A DNA stretch of 64,000 nucleotides from Muricoccus pecuniae. GTDB taxonomy: Bacteria; Pseudomonadota; Alphaproteobacteria; Acetobacterales; Acetobacteraceae. Shown here piece after piece: positions 8,334-17,204 of this stretch. Where the stretch lies: positions 310,001 through 374,000 of the forward strand of contig NZ_JACIJD010000001.1 in the NCBI RefSeq assembly GCF_014199205.1, written 5' to 3'. The translations under genes were made by a program, and so were the position numbers. Within the stretch, counting starts at the first letter, position 1. Each line of letters opens with the position of its first letter. A model generated the notes under the pieces. It was not told the origin of the DNA. It did no database searches and saw only the letters and a program-made list of their open reading frames with translations.

Positions 8334-10982
8334 CTACTCCGCCGGGGTGGGGCTCATCGCGGGGGCGAGGCCGATGACGCGTGAGAGCTGGTCCCGCTGC
8401 ACGGGCTTGGAGAGATAGTCGTCCATCCCGGCCTCCCGGCACTGGCGCTCGAACTCCGCGCCTACCGCCGCCGTCAGCCCCACGATCCTGGAATCGCTGT
8501 TCGGCCCGCCGGCCCGGATCGCGCGCGTCGCCTCCAGCCCGTCCATCACGGGCATCTGCAGGTCCATCAGGATGAGGTCGAAGACCTCCTCGCGGCAGTG
8601 CTGGACGGCTTCCGCCCCGTTGCCCGCCACCGTCACCTCCACCCCCAGCCGGCCCAGCAGCGCCCGCATGAGGAGCTGGTTCGTCGCATTGTCCTCCACC
8701 AGCAGCACGTGCCTAGCGGGCGCCCGCATCCGCGCCTCCGGCTGGAACTGCCGGGCGCCCGGCAGGGGGAGCTGCACCACCTGCGCCGTCGGCGCCTGCA
8801 CCGGGCTGGGGGAGAGGGCGGCGGCCACGGCCTCCAGCAGGCGCCCGGGCAGGACGGGCTTGAGCAGCACGGCATCCACCGGCCCGCCCGGCGCCGCGAC
8901 CGGGATGCCCTGCGCCTCCGCCGCGAAGGAGCAGAGGACGAGGGCGGGGTTGCCGAGCCCCGGCGCCTCGGCCCGGATGCGGCGGGCAAGCTCCAACCCG
9001 CCCATGCCGGGCATCGCACCGTCCAGCACCGCCGCGTGGAAGCCGACCCCGCGCCCGGCGGCGAGGCGGAGGAGGTGCAGCGCCGCCTCGCCGCTCTCGG
9101 CCGCCATGGGATTCGCCCCGGCGGCGGCGAGCTGGCGCGTCATTGCCTCGCGGTTGATGAGGAGGTCGTCCACCACCAGCACGCGCCGGCCGGCGAGCGG
9201 CGGCGGGACCGGCTGCGGCTGCGGCATCTCGCCCACCACGATCCAGAAGCGGAAGACGCTGCCGCCGCCCTTGCGCGGCGTGGCCTCGATCCCGCCGCCC
9301 ATCCGCTCCGCCAGCTTGCGGCAGATCGCGAGGCCGAGGCCCGTGCCGCCGTACTTGCGGCTGATCGAGGCGTCGGCCTGGGTGAAGCGGTCGAACAGCA
9401 TCGGCACCTTGGCGGGGTCCACGCCGATGCCGGTATCGGCCACGGAGCAGGTGAGGCGCAGCGCGCCCTCCTCGTCCTCCAGCGGGCTGGCCATGAGCGA
9501 GACCTCGATCCAGCCGCTCTCGGTGAACTTGATGGCGTTGCCGACGAGGTTGAACAGGATCTGCCGGAAGCGCCCGGGATCGCCCAGCACCTGCCGCGGC
9601 AGGCCGGGGGGCAGCGAGGCCACCATCTCCACCCCCTTCGCCGCCGCGCGGGCGGCGAAGAGCTCCACGATGGTGGAGATCTCGTGCTCCAGCGCGAAGG
9701 GGATGTGCTCGTGGTCGATCATCCCGGCCTCCAGCTTGGAGAAGTCGAGGATGTCGTTCAGCACCATCAGCAGGTGCTCGGCGCTGCCCTGGATCGTCTC
9801 GGCGTAGCGCCGCTGGATCGGGTCGAGCGGCGAATCGAGCAGGAGCCCCGTCATGCCGATCACGCCGTTCATCGGCGTGCGGATCTCGTGGCTCATCGCG
9901 GCGAGGAACTCCTCCTTCGCGCGCGTGGCCGCCCGGGCCTCGCTCTCGCTCTCGCTGAGCGCGTCGCCCTGCGCCTTCAGCGCGGCCGCCTGGCGGGACA
10001 TGAACCAGAGGGCGATGAGCATGATGGCCGCGATCGCCACGCCGCCGCCGACCAGCAGCCCCGCGAGCCGCCCCAATCCCTCCAGGGCCACGGCCTTCCG
10101 CCGCGCCGCCTCGATCACCATCGGTCCCTGGCGGATGGTGGAGAAGGCCGCGAAGACGTCCTGCCCGTCCTGGTCGATGCCGGAGAAGGTGCCGCTCTCG
10201 CTCCGGGGCAGGAAGTCGCGGAACAGCCAGGCCGAGGGATTCGCCTCGCCCACCCCCTCGGCCCGCCCATCCGATCGCGCGAGCAGCAGGCCGCTGAGGG
10301 AGTGGATGCGGACGGTGACGCCGAAGGCCTCGGCATGGCGGCGCCCGACGGAGACGAGGTAGTCCGGGTTCAGCAGCGCGACCGCGGCGCCGTTGAAGTC
10401 GCCGCGCGGGGTGCGCATCGCGCGGGCGAGGGGGATGGACCAGATCCCGGCGGCCCCGATCGCGCGGGCCCCCATCGACGCCGATCCCGCCAGGAAGCGC
10501 CCGGCCTCCGGCGCGCCCAGGCGCAGGGCCGGGCCGCCCATCCGCATCACCCGGAACCATTCCCGGTCGGCCACCGAGGCGCCGCGCAGCGCCTCGACCG
10601 TGGAGGCGGTGACCATGCCGGTGGCATCCACCACCAGCACGGCGCGGAGCTGCGGCACGTCCCGGATGCGCCCCGCCAGGGCGCGGGCGGTGGCGGCGGG
10701 GTCGGTGTCGTTGCTGCGCTCGGCCATGTCGAGCAGGACGAAATCAACCGTCTGGATCGCGCGGGCGAGCTGGTCGGCCATGGTCGCCGTCACGCCGAGA
10801 GTCAGCCGCTCGGCCTCATGCGCCGCCTCGCGCCCGCCCCGGTCGAACAGGATGAGGAACACGGCCGCGAAGCAGGCGCCGACGATCACCACCGTCGCCG
10901 CGAAGAGGCGCCATGGGCGGTGCGAGACGGGCGCGGGACCGGGAGGCGGGTGCGACCGTGGGTAGGGGGGTGAGGGGTTCAT
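8334..10982 (-). CDS. Membrane hybrid sensor histidine kinase with two receivers
   Basis: 882 residues. Membrane helices at about 25-46 and 306-328 bracket a periplasmic Cache-like sensor. Then follow HisKA (phospho-His about 365 in [11 protein letters not shown]), HATPase (N box [10 protein letters not shown]1 DTGIGV, G2 GGTGLGL), a receiver near 595-710 whose Asp is in AVLDGAMPG, and a second receiver near 755-875 ([11 protein letters not shown], with Lys in SKPV). This is the BarA/ArcB-like layout without a fused Hpt; the separate Hpt protein next door could supply it. The signal is unknown. Confidence 0.88.
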   Translation of the reverse strand: MNPSPPYPRSHPPPGPAPVSHRPWRLFAATVVIVGACFAAVFLILFDRGGREAAHEAERLTLGVTATMADQLARAIQTVDFVLLDMAERSNDTDPAATARALAGRIRDVPQLRAVLVVDATGMVTASTVEALRGASVADREWFRVMRMGGPALRLGAPEAGRFLAGSASMGARAIGAAGIWSIPLARAMRTPRGDFNGAAVALLNPDYLVSVGRRHAEAFGVTVRIHSLSGLLLARSDGRAEGVGEANPSAWLFRDFLPRSESGTFSGIDQDGQDVFAAFSTIRQGPMVIEAARRKAVALEGLGRLAGLLVGGGVAIAAIMLIALWFMSRQAAALKAQGDALSESESEARAATRAKEEFLAAMSHEIRTPMNGVIGMTGLLLDSPLDPIQRRYAETIQGSAEHLLMVLNDILDFSKLEAGMIDHEHIPFALEHEISTIVELFAARAAAKGVEMVASLPPGLPRQVLGDPGRFRQILFNLVGNAIKFTESGWIEVSLMASPLEDEEGALRLTCSVADTGIGVDPAKVPMLFDRFTQADASISRKYGGTGLGLAICRKLAERMGGGIEATPRKGGGSVFRFWIVVGEMPQPQPVPPPLAGRRVLVVDDLLINREAMTRQLAAAGANPMAAESGEAALHLLRLAAGRGVGFHAAVLDGAMPGMGGLELARRIRAEAPGLGNPALVLCSFAAEAQGIPVAAPGGPVDAVLLKPVLPGRLLEAVAAALSPSPVQAPTAQVVQLPLPGARQFQPEARMRAPARHVLLVEDNATNQLLMRALLGRLGVEVTVAGNGAEAVQHCREEVFDLILMDLQMPVMDGLEATRAIRAGGPNSDSRIVGLTAAVGAEFERQCREAGMDDYLSKPVQRDQLSRVIGLAPAMSPTPAE

Positions 10983-11104
10983 GCGGTGTCAGGCCGCGGG
11001 CATCATCGCAAAAACGATCCTCCTTTGCGAGGCCGCATCGGACCCCGTGGCAGGCCAGCCCGCCCCCGGTAAGGCGGGGCCGGAGCCTCCCCGGATGCGT
11101 CCGC

Positions 11105-11782
11105 TCAGTCCCGCCCGAGCGATTCCAGCCAGCGGCGCTTGCCTCCGCCGGCCACATGCGCCTCTCCCAGGGAGCGCGCGCGGGCGGCATCGCCGGCCGC
11201 CACGGCCGCGATCATTTCCGCGTGCTCGGCATTGCTCTCGCGCATCCGCTCCGGGCGGGAGAGGGAGCGCTGGCGGGCGAGATGGCTTTCCTTCAGCAGG
11301 GAGCCGTAGAGCGTGGCGGCCCGGCGATGCCCGGCCAGCTCGTACAGGGCCTCGTGGAAGGCGAGATTCCGGGCGTAGTAGCCGGCCGCATCCCCCGCCG
11401 AGGCGGCCTCCCCCATCAGCGCCACCTGGTCCCGCAGCTCGCCGAGCGCGGGTGCCGGCAGCGCGCCCTCCGCCTGCCGCTCCGCGAGGCGGCCGAGGAT
11501 GAAGCCCTGGAGCAGGGCCCGCATGTCGTAGAGCTCGGCCATCTCCTCCGGCTCGAGCCGGCGCACGCTCATCCCCTGGCCCGCCGGCCCGGCTGCCACC
11601 AGCCCGTCGCGCTCCAGCCCGCGCAGCGCCTCGCGCAGCGGCCCCCGGGAGAGGCCGAGCCGGGCGGCGAGGGCGACCTCGTTCAGCCGGCTGCCCGGCG
11701 CGAGCTCCCCGGAGAGGATCAGCCGCTCCAGCTCCGCCCGCGCGCGCTCCGACAGGGGGAGAGGTGGGGGCAGGGTGTCCAT
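11105..11782 (-). CDS. GntR family regulator, FadR subfamily (FCD domain)
   Basis: 225 residues. An N-terminal winged helix (about 10-75) contains the GntR signature GELAPGSRLNEVALAARLGLS and then RGPLREALRGLE (quoted in two parts). A helical FCD effector domain (about 85-215) has acidic and His positions that in the family often bind a metal and a carboxylate ligand. It is divergent from the CoA-transferase operon, and a 21-base palindrome lies between them, so it probably represses that operon and itself until an organic acid or acyl-CoA binds. Confidence 0.85.
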   Translation of the reverse strand: MDTLPPPLPLSERARAELERLILSGELAPGSRLNEVALAARLGLSRGPLREALRGLERDGLVAAGPAGQGMSVRRLEPEEMAELYDMRALLQGFILGRLAERQAEGALPAPALGELRDQVALMGEAASAGDAAGYYARNLAFHEALYELAGHRRAATLYGSLLKESHLARQRSLSRPERMRESNAEHAEMIAAVAAGDAARARSLGEAHVAGGGKRRWLESLGRD

Positions 11783-11812
11783 GCTGGGCAGGGCATCACG
11801 GCCGTGGTGTTG

Positions 11813-11833
11813 CTGTCAACAGGCTGTTGACAG
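11813..11833. promoter_or_regulatory. Perfect 21-bp palindrome, likely GntR operator
   Basis: The arms CTGTCAACAG and CTGTTGACAG are exact reverse complements around a single central G. Each arm contains a consensus -35 hexamer (TTGACA on either strand), so a bound dimer would block RNA polymerase in both directions. The site lies between the divergent GntR and CoA-transferase genes. No strong -10 box is obvious on either side. The palindrome is directly visible; its role is inferred. Confidence 0.65.
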
Positions 11834-11876
11834 GCTGGGCCGCGGGGTTCAGCCTGCGCCGCAGGAGGAACACGCC

Positions 11877-13100
11877 ATGCTCGATGCCCCGACCCCAGCC
11901 CCGCAGGGCGGCGCGGATGCCGCCGCGGGCGGCGCGCTCTCCCGCTTCACCGTGCTCGACCTCACCCGCGTCCGCTCCGGCCCGACCTGCGTGCGCCAGC
12001 TCGCGGACTGGGGGGCGAAGGTGATCAAGATCGAGATGCCGGAGGGGCTGGACCAGGGCGACCCGATGGGCGGCCCGCGCGGCGGCCCGGACTTCCAGAA
12101 CCTGCACCGCAACAAGCGCGGCCTGACGCTGAACCTGAAGTCGCCCGAGGGCGTGGCGATCCTCAAGAAGCTCGCCGCCGAGGCGGACGTGATCGTCGAG
12201 AACTTCCGCCCCGACGTGAAGGACCGGCTGGGCATCGGCTACGAGGACCTCGCGGCGGTGAACCCGCGCCTCGTCTACGCGTCCATCTCCGGCTTCGGGC
12301 AGGACGGGCCCTATGCCGGGCGCCCGGGCTTCGACCAGATCGCGCAGGGCATGGGCGGGCTGATGTCCATCACCGGCCTGCCGGGGCAGGGCCCCGTGCG
12401 CGTCGGCATCCCCATCGCCGATCTCTGCGCCGGTATCTTCGCGGCCCAGGGCATTCTCGTCGCGCTGCTGGAGCGCGAGGTGAGCGGCAAGGGGCAGTGG
12501 GTGCAGACCTCGCTGCTCCAGGCCCAGGCCTTCATGCTCGACTTCCAGGCCGCGCGCTGGCTCCAGGCCGGCGAGGTGCCGAAGCAGGCGGGCAACAACC
12601 ACCCGACCTCTATCCCGACCGGCGTGTTCAAGACGCGGGACGGGCACATCAACATTGCCGCCACCGGCAACGCCATCTGGAAGCGCTTCGCCATCGCCGC
12701 CGGCGCGCCTGAATGGCTGGAGGACCCGCGCTTCAAGGACGCCGCCTCCCGCTCCGACAACCGCGACGCGCTGAACGCGGCGATCGACGCGAAGATCGCC
12801 GAGCGCACGAGCGAGGAGTGGGTCACGGCGCTGAACGAGGCGGGCGTGCCCGCCGGGCCGATCTACTCGATCGACCAGATGTTCGCGGACCCGCAGGTGA
12901 AGCATCTCGGCATCGCCGCCGAGTTCGACGATGGCGGGAAGGCGCAGACCTATGTCGCGCAGCCCATCACGCTGTCCCGCACCCCCAGCCGCATCGCCAG
13001 CCACCCGCCCGCCATCGGCGAGCACTCGGAGGAGGTGCTGCGCGAGGCCGGCTATTCCGAGGACGAGATCGCGGGCTTCAAGTCCCGCCAGGTGATCTAG
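11877..13100 (+). CDS. CaiB/BaiF family CoA-transferase (class III)
   Basis: 407 residues, full family length, with GCAGGAGGAA before the ATG. The N-terminal block FTVLDLTRVRSGPTCVRQLADWGA and the following VIKIEMPEG (quoted separately) form the CoA-binding Rossmann part. RNKRGLTLNLKSPEG and ENFRPDVKDRLGIGY are family hallmarks, and the catalytic Asp is expected in IADLCAGIFA. These enzymes move CoA between carboxylic acids. With the crotonase-fold gene next door and a Bug binding protein, it probably activates an imported organic acid; the substrate is unknown. Confidence 0.88.
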   Translation: MLDAPTPAPQGGADAAAGGALSRFTVLDLTRVRSGPTCVRQLADWGAKVIKIEMPEGLDQGDPMGGPRGGPDFQNLHRNKRGLTLNLKSPEGVAILKKLAAEADVIVENFRPDVKDRLGIGYEDLAAVNPRLVYASISGFGQDGPYAGRPGFDQIAQGMGGLMSITGLPGQGPVRVGIPIADLCAGIFAAQGILVALLEREVSGKGQWVQTSLLQAQAFMLDFQAARWLQAGEVPKQAGNNHPTSIPTGVFKTRDGHINIAATGNAIWKRFAIAAGAPEWLEDPRFKDAASRSDNRDALNAAIDAKIAERTSEEWVTALNEAGVPAGPIYSIDQMFADPQVKHLGIAAEFDDGGKAQTYVAQPITLSRTPSRIASHPPAIGEHSEEVLREAGYSEDEIAGFKSRQVI

Positions 13101-13114
13101 GACACAGCAGAATT

Positions 13115-13930
13115 ATGCCCGACGCGCTTCCCCCGCCGAACCCGGACCTCGGCACCGACAAGATGCTCTCCCGCAAGGAGGGCGGCGTCGGCTGGATGAT
13201 CTTCAACAACCCCGAGCGCCACAACGCCGTCTCCATGGAGATGTGGATCGCGGCGGAGCGCATCCTGGAGGATTTCAGGGCCGATCCGGAGGTGCGCGTC
13301 GTCGTCGTCACCGGCGCGGGCGGCAAGGCCTTCGTCTCGGGCGCCGATATCTCGAAGTTCGAGAGCGAGCGCGGCTCGAAGGAGGCGGTGGACGCCTACC
13401 AGGCGCAGACCGCCAAGGTGTACGAGGCGCTGTCCGACTTCCCCAAGCCGACCATCGCCGCCATCCGCGGCCACTGCATCGGCGGCGGCTCGGCGCTCGC
13501 CGTGTGCTGCGACCTGCGGCTCTGCACGGAGAAGTCCTCCTTCGGCATCCCCGCGGCGAAGCTCGGCCTGGGCTACCCGCTGGCGGGCATCCGCCGGCTC
13601 GTCCACCTCGTCGGCCCCTCCTTCGCGAAGGAGATGTTCTTCACGGCCAAGCGCTTCTCGGCCGAGGACGCGCGCATCATGGGGCTGGTGAACCGCGTGG
13701 TGGCGGATGACGCGCTGGACGCCACGGTGCAGGACTACGCCACCACCATCGCCGGCAACGCGCCGCTCACCGTCGGCTCGGTGAAGACCATCGTGGCCGA
13801 GGCGCTGAAGGCGCAGCCGGACGAGGCGCTGTGCAACCGCCTCGTGCTGCAGTGCTTCGGCAGCGAGGACTACATTGAGGGCCGCCGCGCCTTCATGGAG
13901 AAGCGTCCGCCGCAGTTCCGCGGGCGCTAG
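13115..13930 (+). CDS. Enoyl-CoA hydratase/isomerase family protein lacking both hydratase Glu residues
   Basis: 271 residues with the crotonase fold: the oxyanion-hole segments GKAFVSGADIS and CIGGGSALAVCCDLRL are intact. At the places of the two catalytic glutamates of classical enoyl-CoA hydratase (GGGxEL and QPEI) this protein has Ala127 and Ala147 (GGGSALA, IPAAKLG). It should therefore bind an acyl-CoA but is unlikely to hydrate it in the standard way; isomerase, decarboxylase or hydrolase chemistry is possible. It lies 14 bases after the CoA-transferase in the GntR-controlled operon. Confidence 0.8.
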   Translation: MPDALPPPNPDLGTDKMLSRKEGGVGWMIFNNPERHNAVSMEMWIAAERILEDFRADPEVRVVVVTGAGGKAFVSGADISKFESERGSKEAVDAYQAQTAKVYEALSDFPKPTIAAIRGHCIGGGSALAVCCDLRLCTEKSSFGIPAAKLGLGYPLAGIRRLVHLVGPSFAKEMFFTAKRFSAEDARIMGLVNRVVADDALDATVQDYATTIAGNAPLTVGSVKTIVAEALKAQPDEALCNRLVLQCFGSEDYIEGRRAFMEKRPPQFRGR

Positions 13931-14055
13931 CCCGCGCCGGGCAGCAGGGCGCTGGCCCGCCCCGGCCTGCAGGCCGCCGATACCGCGTTGAACCGGCCCT
14001 CCCGAGAGACCCGCGACAGACGGGCCCGGGAGGTGCCGCAAGAGAGGAAGGTCCG

Positions 14056-15027
14056 ATGATGCACCGCCGCGCCCTGCTGGGCGCCGGGCTGGGCGCCTGT
14101 GCGCTCCCCATCCCGGCGATCGCCCAGGATCCCTGGCCGAACAAGCCCATCCGCATCGTCGTCGGCTTCGCGGCCGGCGGCGCCACCGATATCAGCACGC
14201 GGGTGATGCAGCCGAAGCTGACCGCCCTGCTCGGCCAGCCCGTGGTGATCGACAACCGGCCCGGCGCGGGCGGGAACCTCGCGACCGAGATCGTGGTGCG
14301 CTCCCCACCCGACGGCAGCACCTTCCTGATGGGCACGATCGGCGCCCTCGCCATCAATCCCAGCCTCTATGCCAGCCTGCCCTTCGACCCGCAGGCCGAC
14401 CTCACCCCCGTGGCCATGTCGGGCAACGTGCTGAACGTGCTGGTCGTGCCGGCGGACCGCCCCTGGCGGAGCGTGGCGGAGCTGATCGCGGCGGCGAAGA
14501 AGTCGCCGGAGACGATCACCTACGGCTCCTCCGGCGTCGGCGGGGCCGGGCACCTGGCGGGCGCGCTGCTGGACGGGATGGCGGGGGTGAAGACCGTCCA
14601 CGTCCCCTATCGCGGCGGCGGGCCGCTGATGACGGACCTCATCGGCGGGAAGATCGACTACGCCTTCTCCACCGCGCCCACGGCGATGCCGCAGGTGCAG
14701 TCGGGCCGCCTCCGCCTGCTGGCCGTGCCCACCCTCAGGCGCGTCCGCAGCATGCCCGACACGCCCGCCGTGGCCGAGACCCTGCCGGGTTACGAGGTGC
14801 AGAACTGGTACGCCCTGGTCGGGCCGAAGGGCCTGCCGCTGGAGATCGTGGCGCGCATGAACGCCGTCATGCGGGAGGCGCTGGCGGACCCCACCATCTC
14901 CGCCTCGCTGGAAGGGCAGGGGGTGGAGCCTCTGCCCTCCTCGCCCGAGGAACTCGCCCGCTTCATCCGGGAGGAGACGGCGAAGTGGGCGCCCATCGTC
15001 CGCTCCTCCGGGGCGAAGGTGGAGTAG
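14056..15027 (+). CDS. Bug/TctC family periplasmic binding protein
   Basis: 323 residues with a cleavable signal (ALLGAGLGACALPIPAIA, cut before QDPWPNKP). Family marks are WPNKPIRIVVGFAAGGATD, QPVVIDNRPGAGG, VPYRGGGP and, late, PDTPAVAET. Bug proteins bind mono-, di- or tricarboxylates for TTT-type uptake or act as orphan sensors; no TctA/TctB membrane partners are in the window. It follows the crotonase-fold gene after about 125 bases and directly precedes the SDR gene, so it probably delivers the operon's substrate. Confidence 0.85.
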   Translation: MMHRRALLGAGLGACALPIPAIAQDPWPNKPIRIVVGFAAGGATDISTRVMQPKLTALLGQPVVIDNRPGAGGNLATEIVVRSPPDGSTFLMGTIGALAINPSLYASLPFDPQADLTPVAMSGNVLNVLVVPADRPWRSVAELIAAAKKSPETITYGSSGVGGAGHLAGALLDGMAGVKTVHVPYRGGGPLMTDLIGGKIDYAFSTAPTAMPQVQSGRLRLLAVPTLRRVRSMPDTPAVAETLPGYEVQNWYALVGPKGLPLEIVARMNAVMREALADPTISASLEGQGVEPLPSSPEELARFIREETAKWAPIVRSSGAKVE

Positions 15028-15031
15028 GCGG

Positions 15032-15814
15032 ATGGATCTCGGCATGCGGGGCCGCCGCGCCCTGGTGATCGGCGGCTCCTCCGGGATCGGGCTCTCCACG
15101 GCGGCGCTGCTGCTGCGGGAGGGCGCGGCGGTGACCATCGCCGCCCGCGACGCGGCGCGGCTGGAGGAGGCGGCGGAGACCCTTCGCGGGGAGACGGGCG
15201 CGGCGCCGGACACGACCGTCTGCGACCAGTCCGACCCCGCCTCCCTCGCCGCCCTCGTCTCCCGGCTGGGGGAGGCGCCGCTGCACGCCCTCGTCCTCGC
15301 GGCCGGTGGCAGCCGGCGCAGCGCCTTCGAGAACCTGACCGACGGGGCCTGGCTGGAGAATTATGAGTTCAACATCCTCGGCACCGTGCGCGCCGCCCGC
15401 GCGCTGCTGCCCGCGCTGCGCCGGGCGGGGGATGCGCGGGTGGTGCTGCTCGGCGCCGTCTCGGCGCGGCAGCCGACGTCGCATCAGGTCGTCTCCAACG
15501 TCCACAAGGCCGGGGTGCTCGCCCTGGCCAAGACGCTCTCGCTGGAATGGGCGCCGGACGGGATCGGGGTGAACAGCGTTCTGCCCGGCCGGGCCCTCAC
15601 GCCCCTCTGGCGCGACCGTGCCGCGGCCATGGCGCGGGACGAGGGAATCGCGGAGGCCGATGTGCTGGCCCGCGTGGCCGCGGACATCCCGATGGGCCGG
15701 CTCGGGAGTGCGGAAGAGGTGGCGGCGATGGTCGCCTTTCTCGCCTCGCCCGTCGCCGCCTATGTCACGGGGCAGGCCGTGGCCGTGGACGGGGGGCTGC
15801 AACGCGGGGTCTAG
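15032..15814 (+). CDS. Short-chain dehydrogenase/reductase-like protein, catalytic Tyr replaced
   Basis: 260 residues with the classical SDR nucleotide motif GGSSGIG and an intact C-terminal DGG. The catalytic Ser (144, GAVSA) and Lys159 are present. The residue four before that Lys, normally the catalytic Tyr, is Ser155 (SNVHK). The protein may be a cofactor-binding or substrate-limited relative rather than an ordinary dehydrogenase. It is the last gene of the CoA-transferase operon, four bases after the Bug gene. The final 20 bases of the operon border the low-GC island. Confidence 0.78.
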   Translation: MDLGMRGRRALVIGGSSGIGLSTAALLLREGAAVTIAARDAARLEEAAETLRGETGAAPDTTVCDQSDPASLAALVSRLGEAPLHALVLAAGGSRRSAFENLTDGAWLENYEFNILGTVRAARALLPALRRAGDARVVLLGAVSARQPTSHQVVSNVHKAGVLALAKTLSLEWAPDGIGVNSVLPGRALTPLWRDRAAAMARDEGIAEADVLARVAADIPMGRLGSAEEVAAMVAFLASPVAAYVTGQAVAVDGGLQRGV

Positions 15815-16018
15815 CAGCGGTCTCTCGTTAGAGTTCTGGGCAGGGCTGGAACGATAGCGTTCAACAGTGCCGAGCCAGTTCCCTAACCCTGTGAAGGGCC
15901 GGCCGCTAGGCGGTCCGTAGCACGAGGGACGAGTACCTGCGGCCTTGATCGTGTCAGAATCGATAGGATTGTTGGTAATCCCCTTCTGCTGTATGTATCA
16001 AGTTTTTGGGGGCGGGCA

Positions 16019-17176
16019 TTGGAACGGTTCGATCCTTACTTCTTCATGCTGGAAAATGAAGGGGAGCGAACATGGAGTAACTGCGCCGCCGCTGTCGAGC
16101 ATCGTACGCCCGACTTCGATGTTGCACATTACCAACTTGCGAGAGGGAAGACGTTCGACTCTCCGGAAAACGCTTATCTGGATTGGCTGAACGTAGGCCG
16201 CCGCTTGGGGCTGGAATATGCGGCGGGTCGGAACACATGTCTCAAAATCGTCCTCAAAGCAAAAGACGAGCCTGAACTCTTTCCGCAATGGTTTAAGCAC
16301 CATTCCGCCATCGTGGGCGAGAACAACATAATCATCCTGGATTGTGGATCCGAAGATCCTGAGTACATTGAAATGCTCGATGGGGTCAGGAGCAGGGCAC
16401 TGGTACTGAGTTATCCCCATTATTACGACCGCATACATTCTCCGAATTCGAATGTGGAATTCTTCCGACTTATCGAAGCGAATTGCAAGTACGCCACCAT
16501 CCTTGATGCCGATGAATTTCTGATAATGTACGAGGGTGCTTGCCTATCGACAGGACGAATTGCGAGCTTTCTGCAAAGTTGCGAGGACGATGTGCATGCC
16601 GGAACGTGGCTGTTCAACCAGGAGCCTCCGTCGAGCACACAGGAGTCGCGCATCGATTGGAGCGTTCCGATATCATTTGACGTGGGGCAGGGTGCATTAA
16701 GGGTTGGTTTGAATTCGGGCAAGTCGATCGTCCGGTCCGATAAGCTTTTCTATGTCAAACATCTCGGGCACAATACGGCCAGGAACGCGCTCGGCCTCAT
16801 GACCGATCAATCGGTAGGTGCATTTTTCATCCTGCATCTGAAGTCGCTGAACCCAGAACTTCGTAGGCGGCGACTGGCTCAGCACCTGATCACGAGAGGG
16901 GTTTTGTCATCTGGGTGCAACAGGCATGCCGACGTACAGAAAATACTGGAGGAGAAGATTCAGGAAGGACGACTGAAAGGAGCTGAGTTATTTTATTCAA
17001 AGCTGTATCTCGCGGTGAGAGATTCGCCTGCCAAGCCGGGCGGGAGGGGTTGCTTGCTTAACCTTGAGGCTTTGTCCGGAAGTGTGTGTTCTACGGCCTT
17101 CCATGATGCGATCGCTGGATTCGATTTTTCCGCCTACTTGGCAACCATGAAAAGGCGGGCCGCGGAACAGTTATGA
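16019..17176 (+). CDS. Glycosyltransferase family 2-like protein (Glyco_tranf_2_4), possibly 5'-truncated
   Basis: About 385 residues; TTG at 16019 or ATG at 16046 are the only starts. The frame stays open upstream to 15887 without a start codon, so the gene may have lost its beginning. Residues about 75-190 match the GT92/GT2-like fold: KIVLKAKDEPELFPQWFKHH, IIILDCGSED and the metal-binding ILDADEF. N-terminal stretches starting FDPYFF and FDVAHYQLARG resemble a repeat seen before sugar transferases. Base composition is far lower in GC than on either side, a sign of transfer. A cell-surface glycan role is inferred. Confidence 0.65.
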   Translation: MERFDPYFFMLENEGERTWSNCAAAVEHRTPDFDVAHYQLARGKTFDSPENAYLDWLNVGRRLGLEYAAGRNTCLKIVLKAKDEPELFPQWFKHHSAIVGENNIIILDCGSEDPEYIEMLDGVRSRALVLSYPHYYDRIHSPNSNVEFFRLIEANCKYATILDADEFLIMYEGACLSTGRIASFLQSCEDDVHAGTWLFNQEPPSSTQESRIDWSVPISFDVGQGALRVGLNSGKSIVRSDKLFYVKHLGHNTARNALGLMTDQSVGAFFILHLKSLNPELRRRRLAQHLITRGVLSSGCNRHADVQKILEEKIQEGRLKGAELFYSKLYLAVRDSPAKPGGRGCLLNLEALSGSVCSTAFHDAIAGFDFSAYLATMKRRAAEQL

Positions 17177-17204
17177 CCTTTCGCCAATCTTTCGATGGTT
17201 ACGG

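Noticed and set aside
8598-10973. Long open frame opposite the hybrid kinase
   Set aside because: Antisense shadow; the kinase on the other strand has all conserved motifs.
15945-16190. Open frame of 81 codons overlapping the start of the low-GC glycosyltransferase
   Set aside because: It overlaps the better-supported glycosyltransferase frame and has no domain pattern; a frameshift joining the two was considered, but its residues do not continue the domain.
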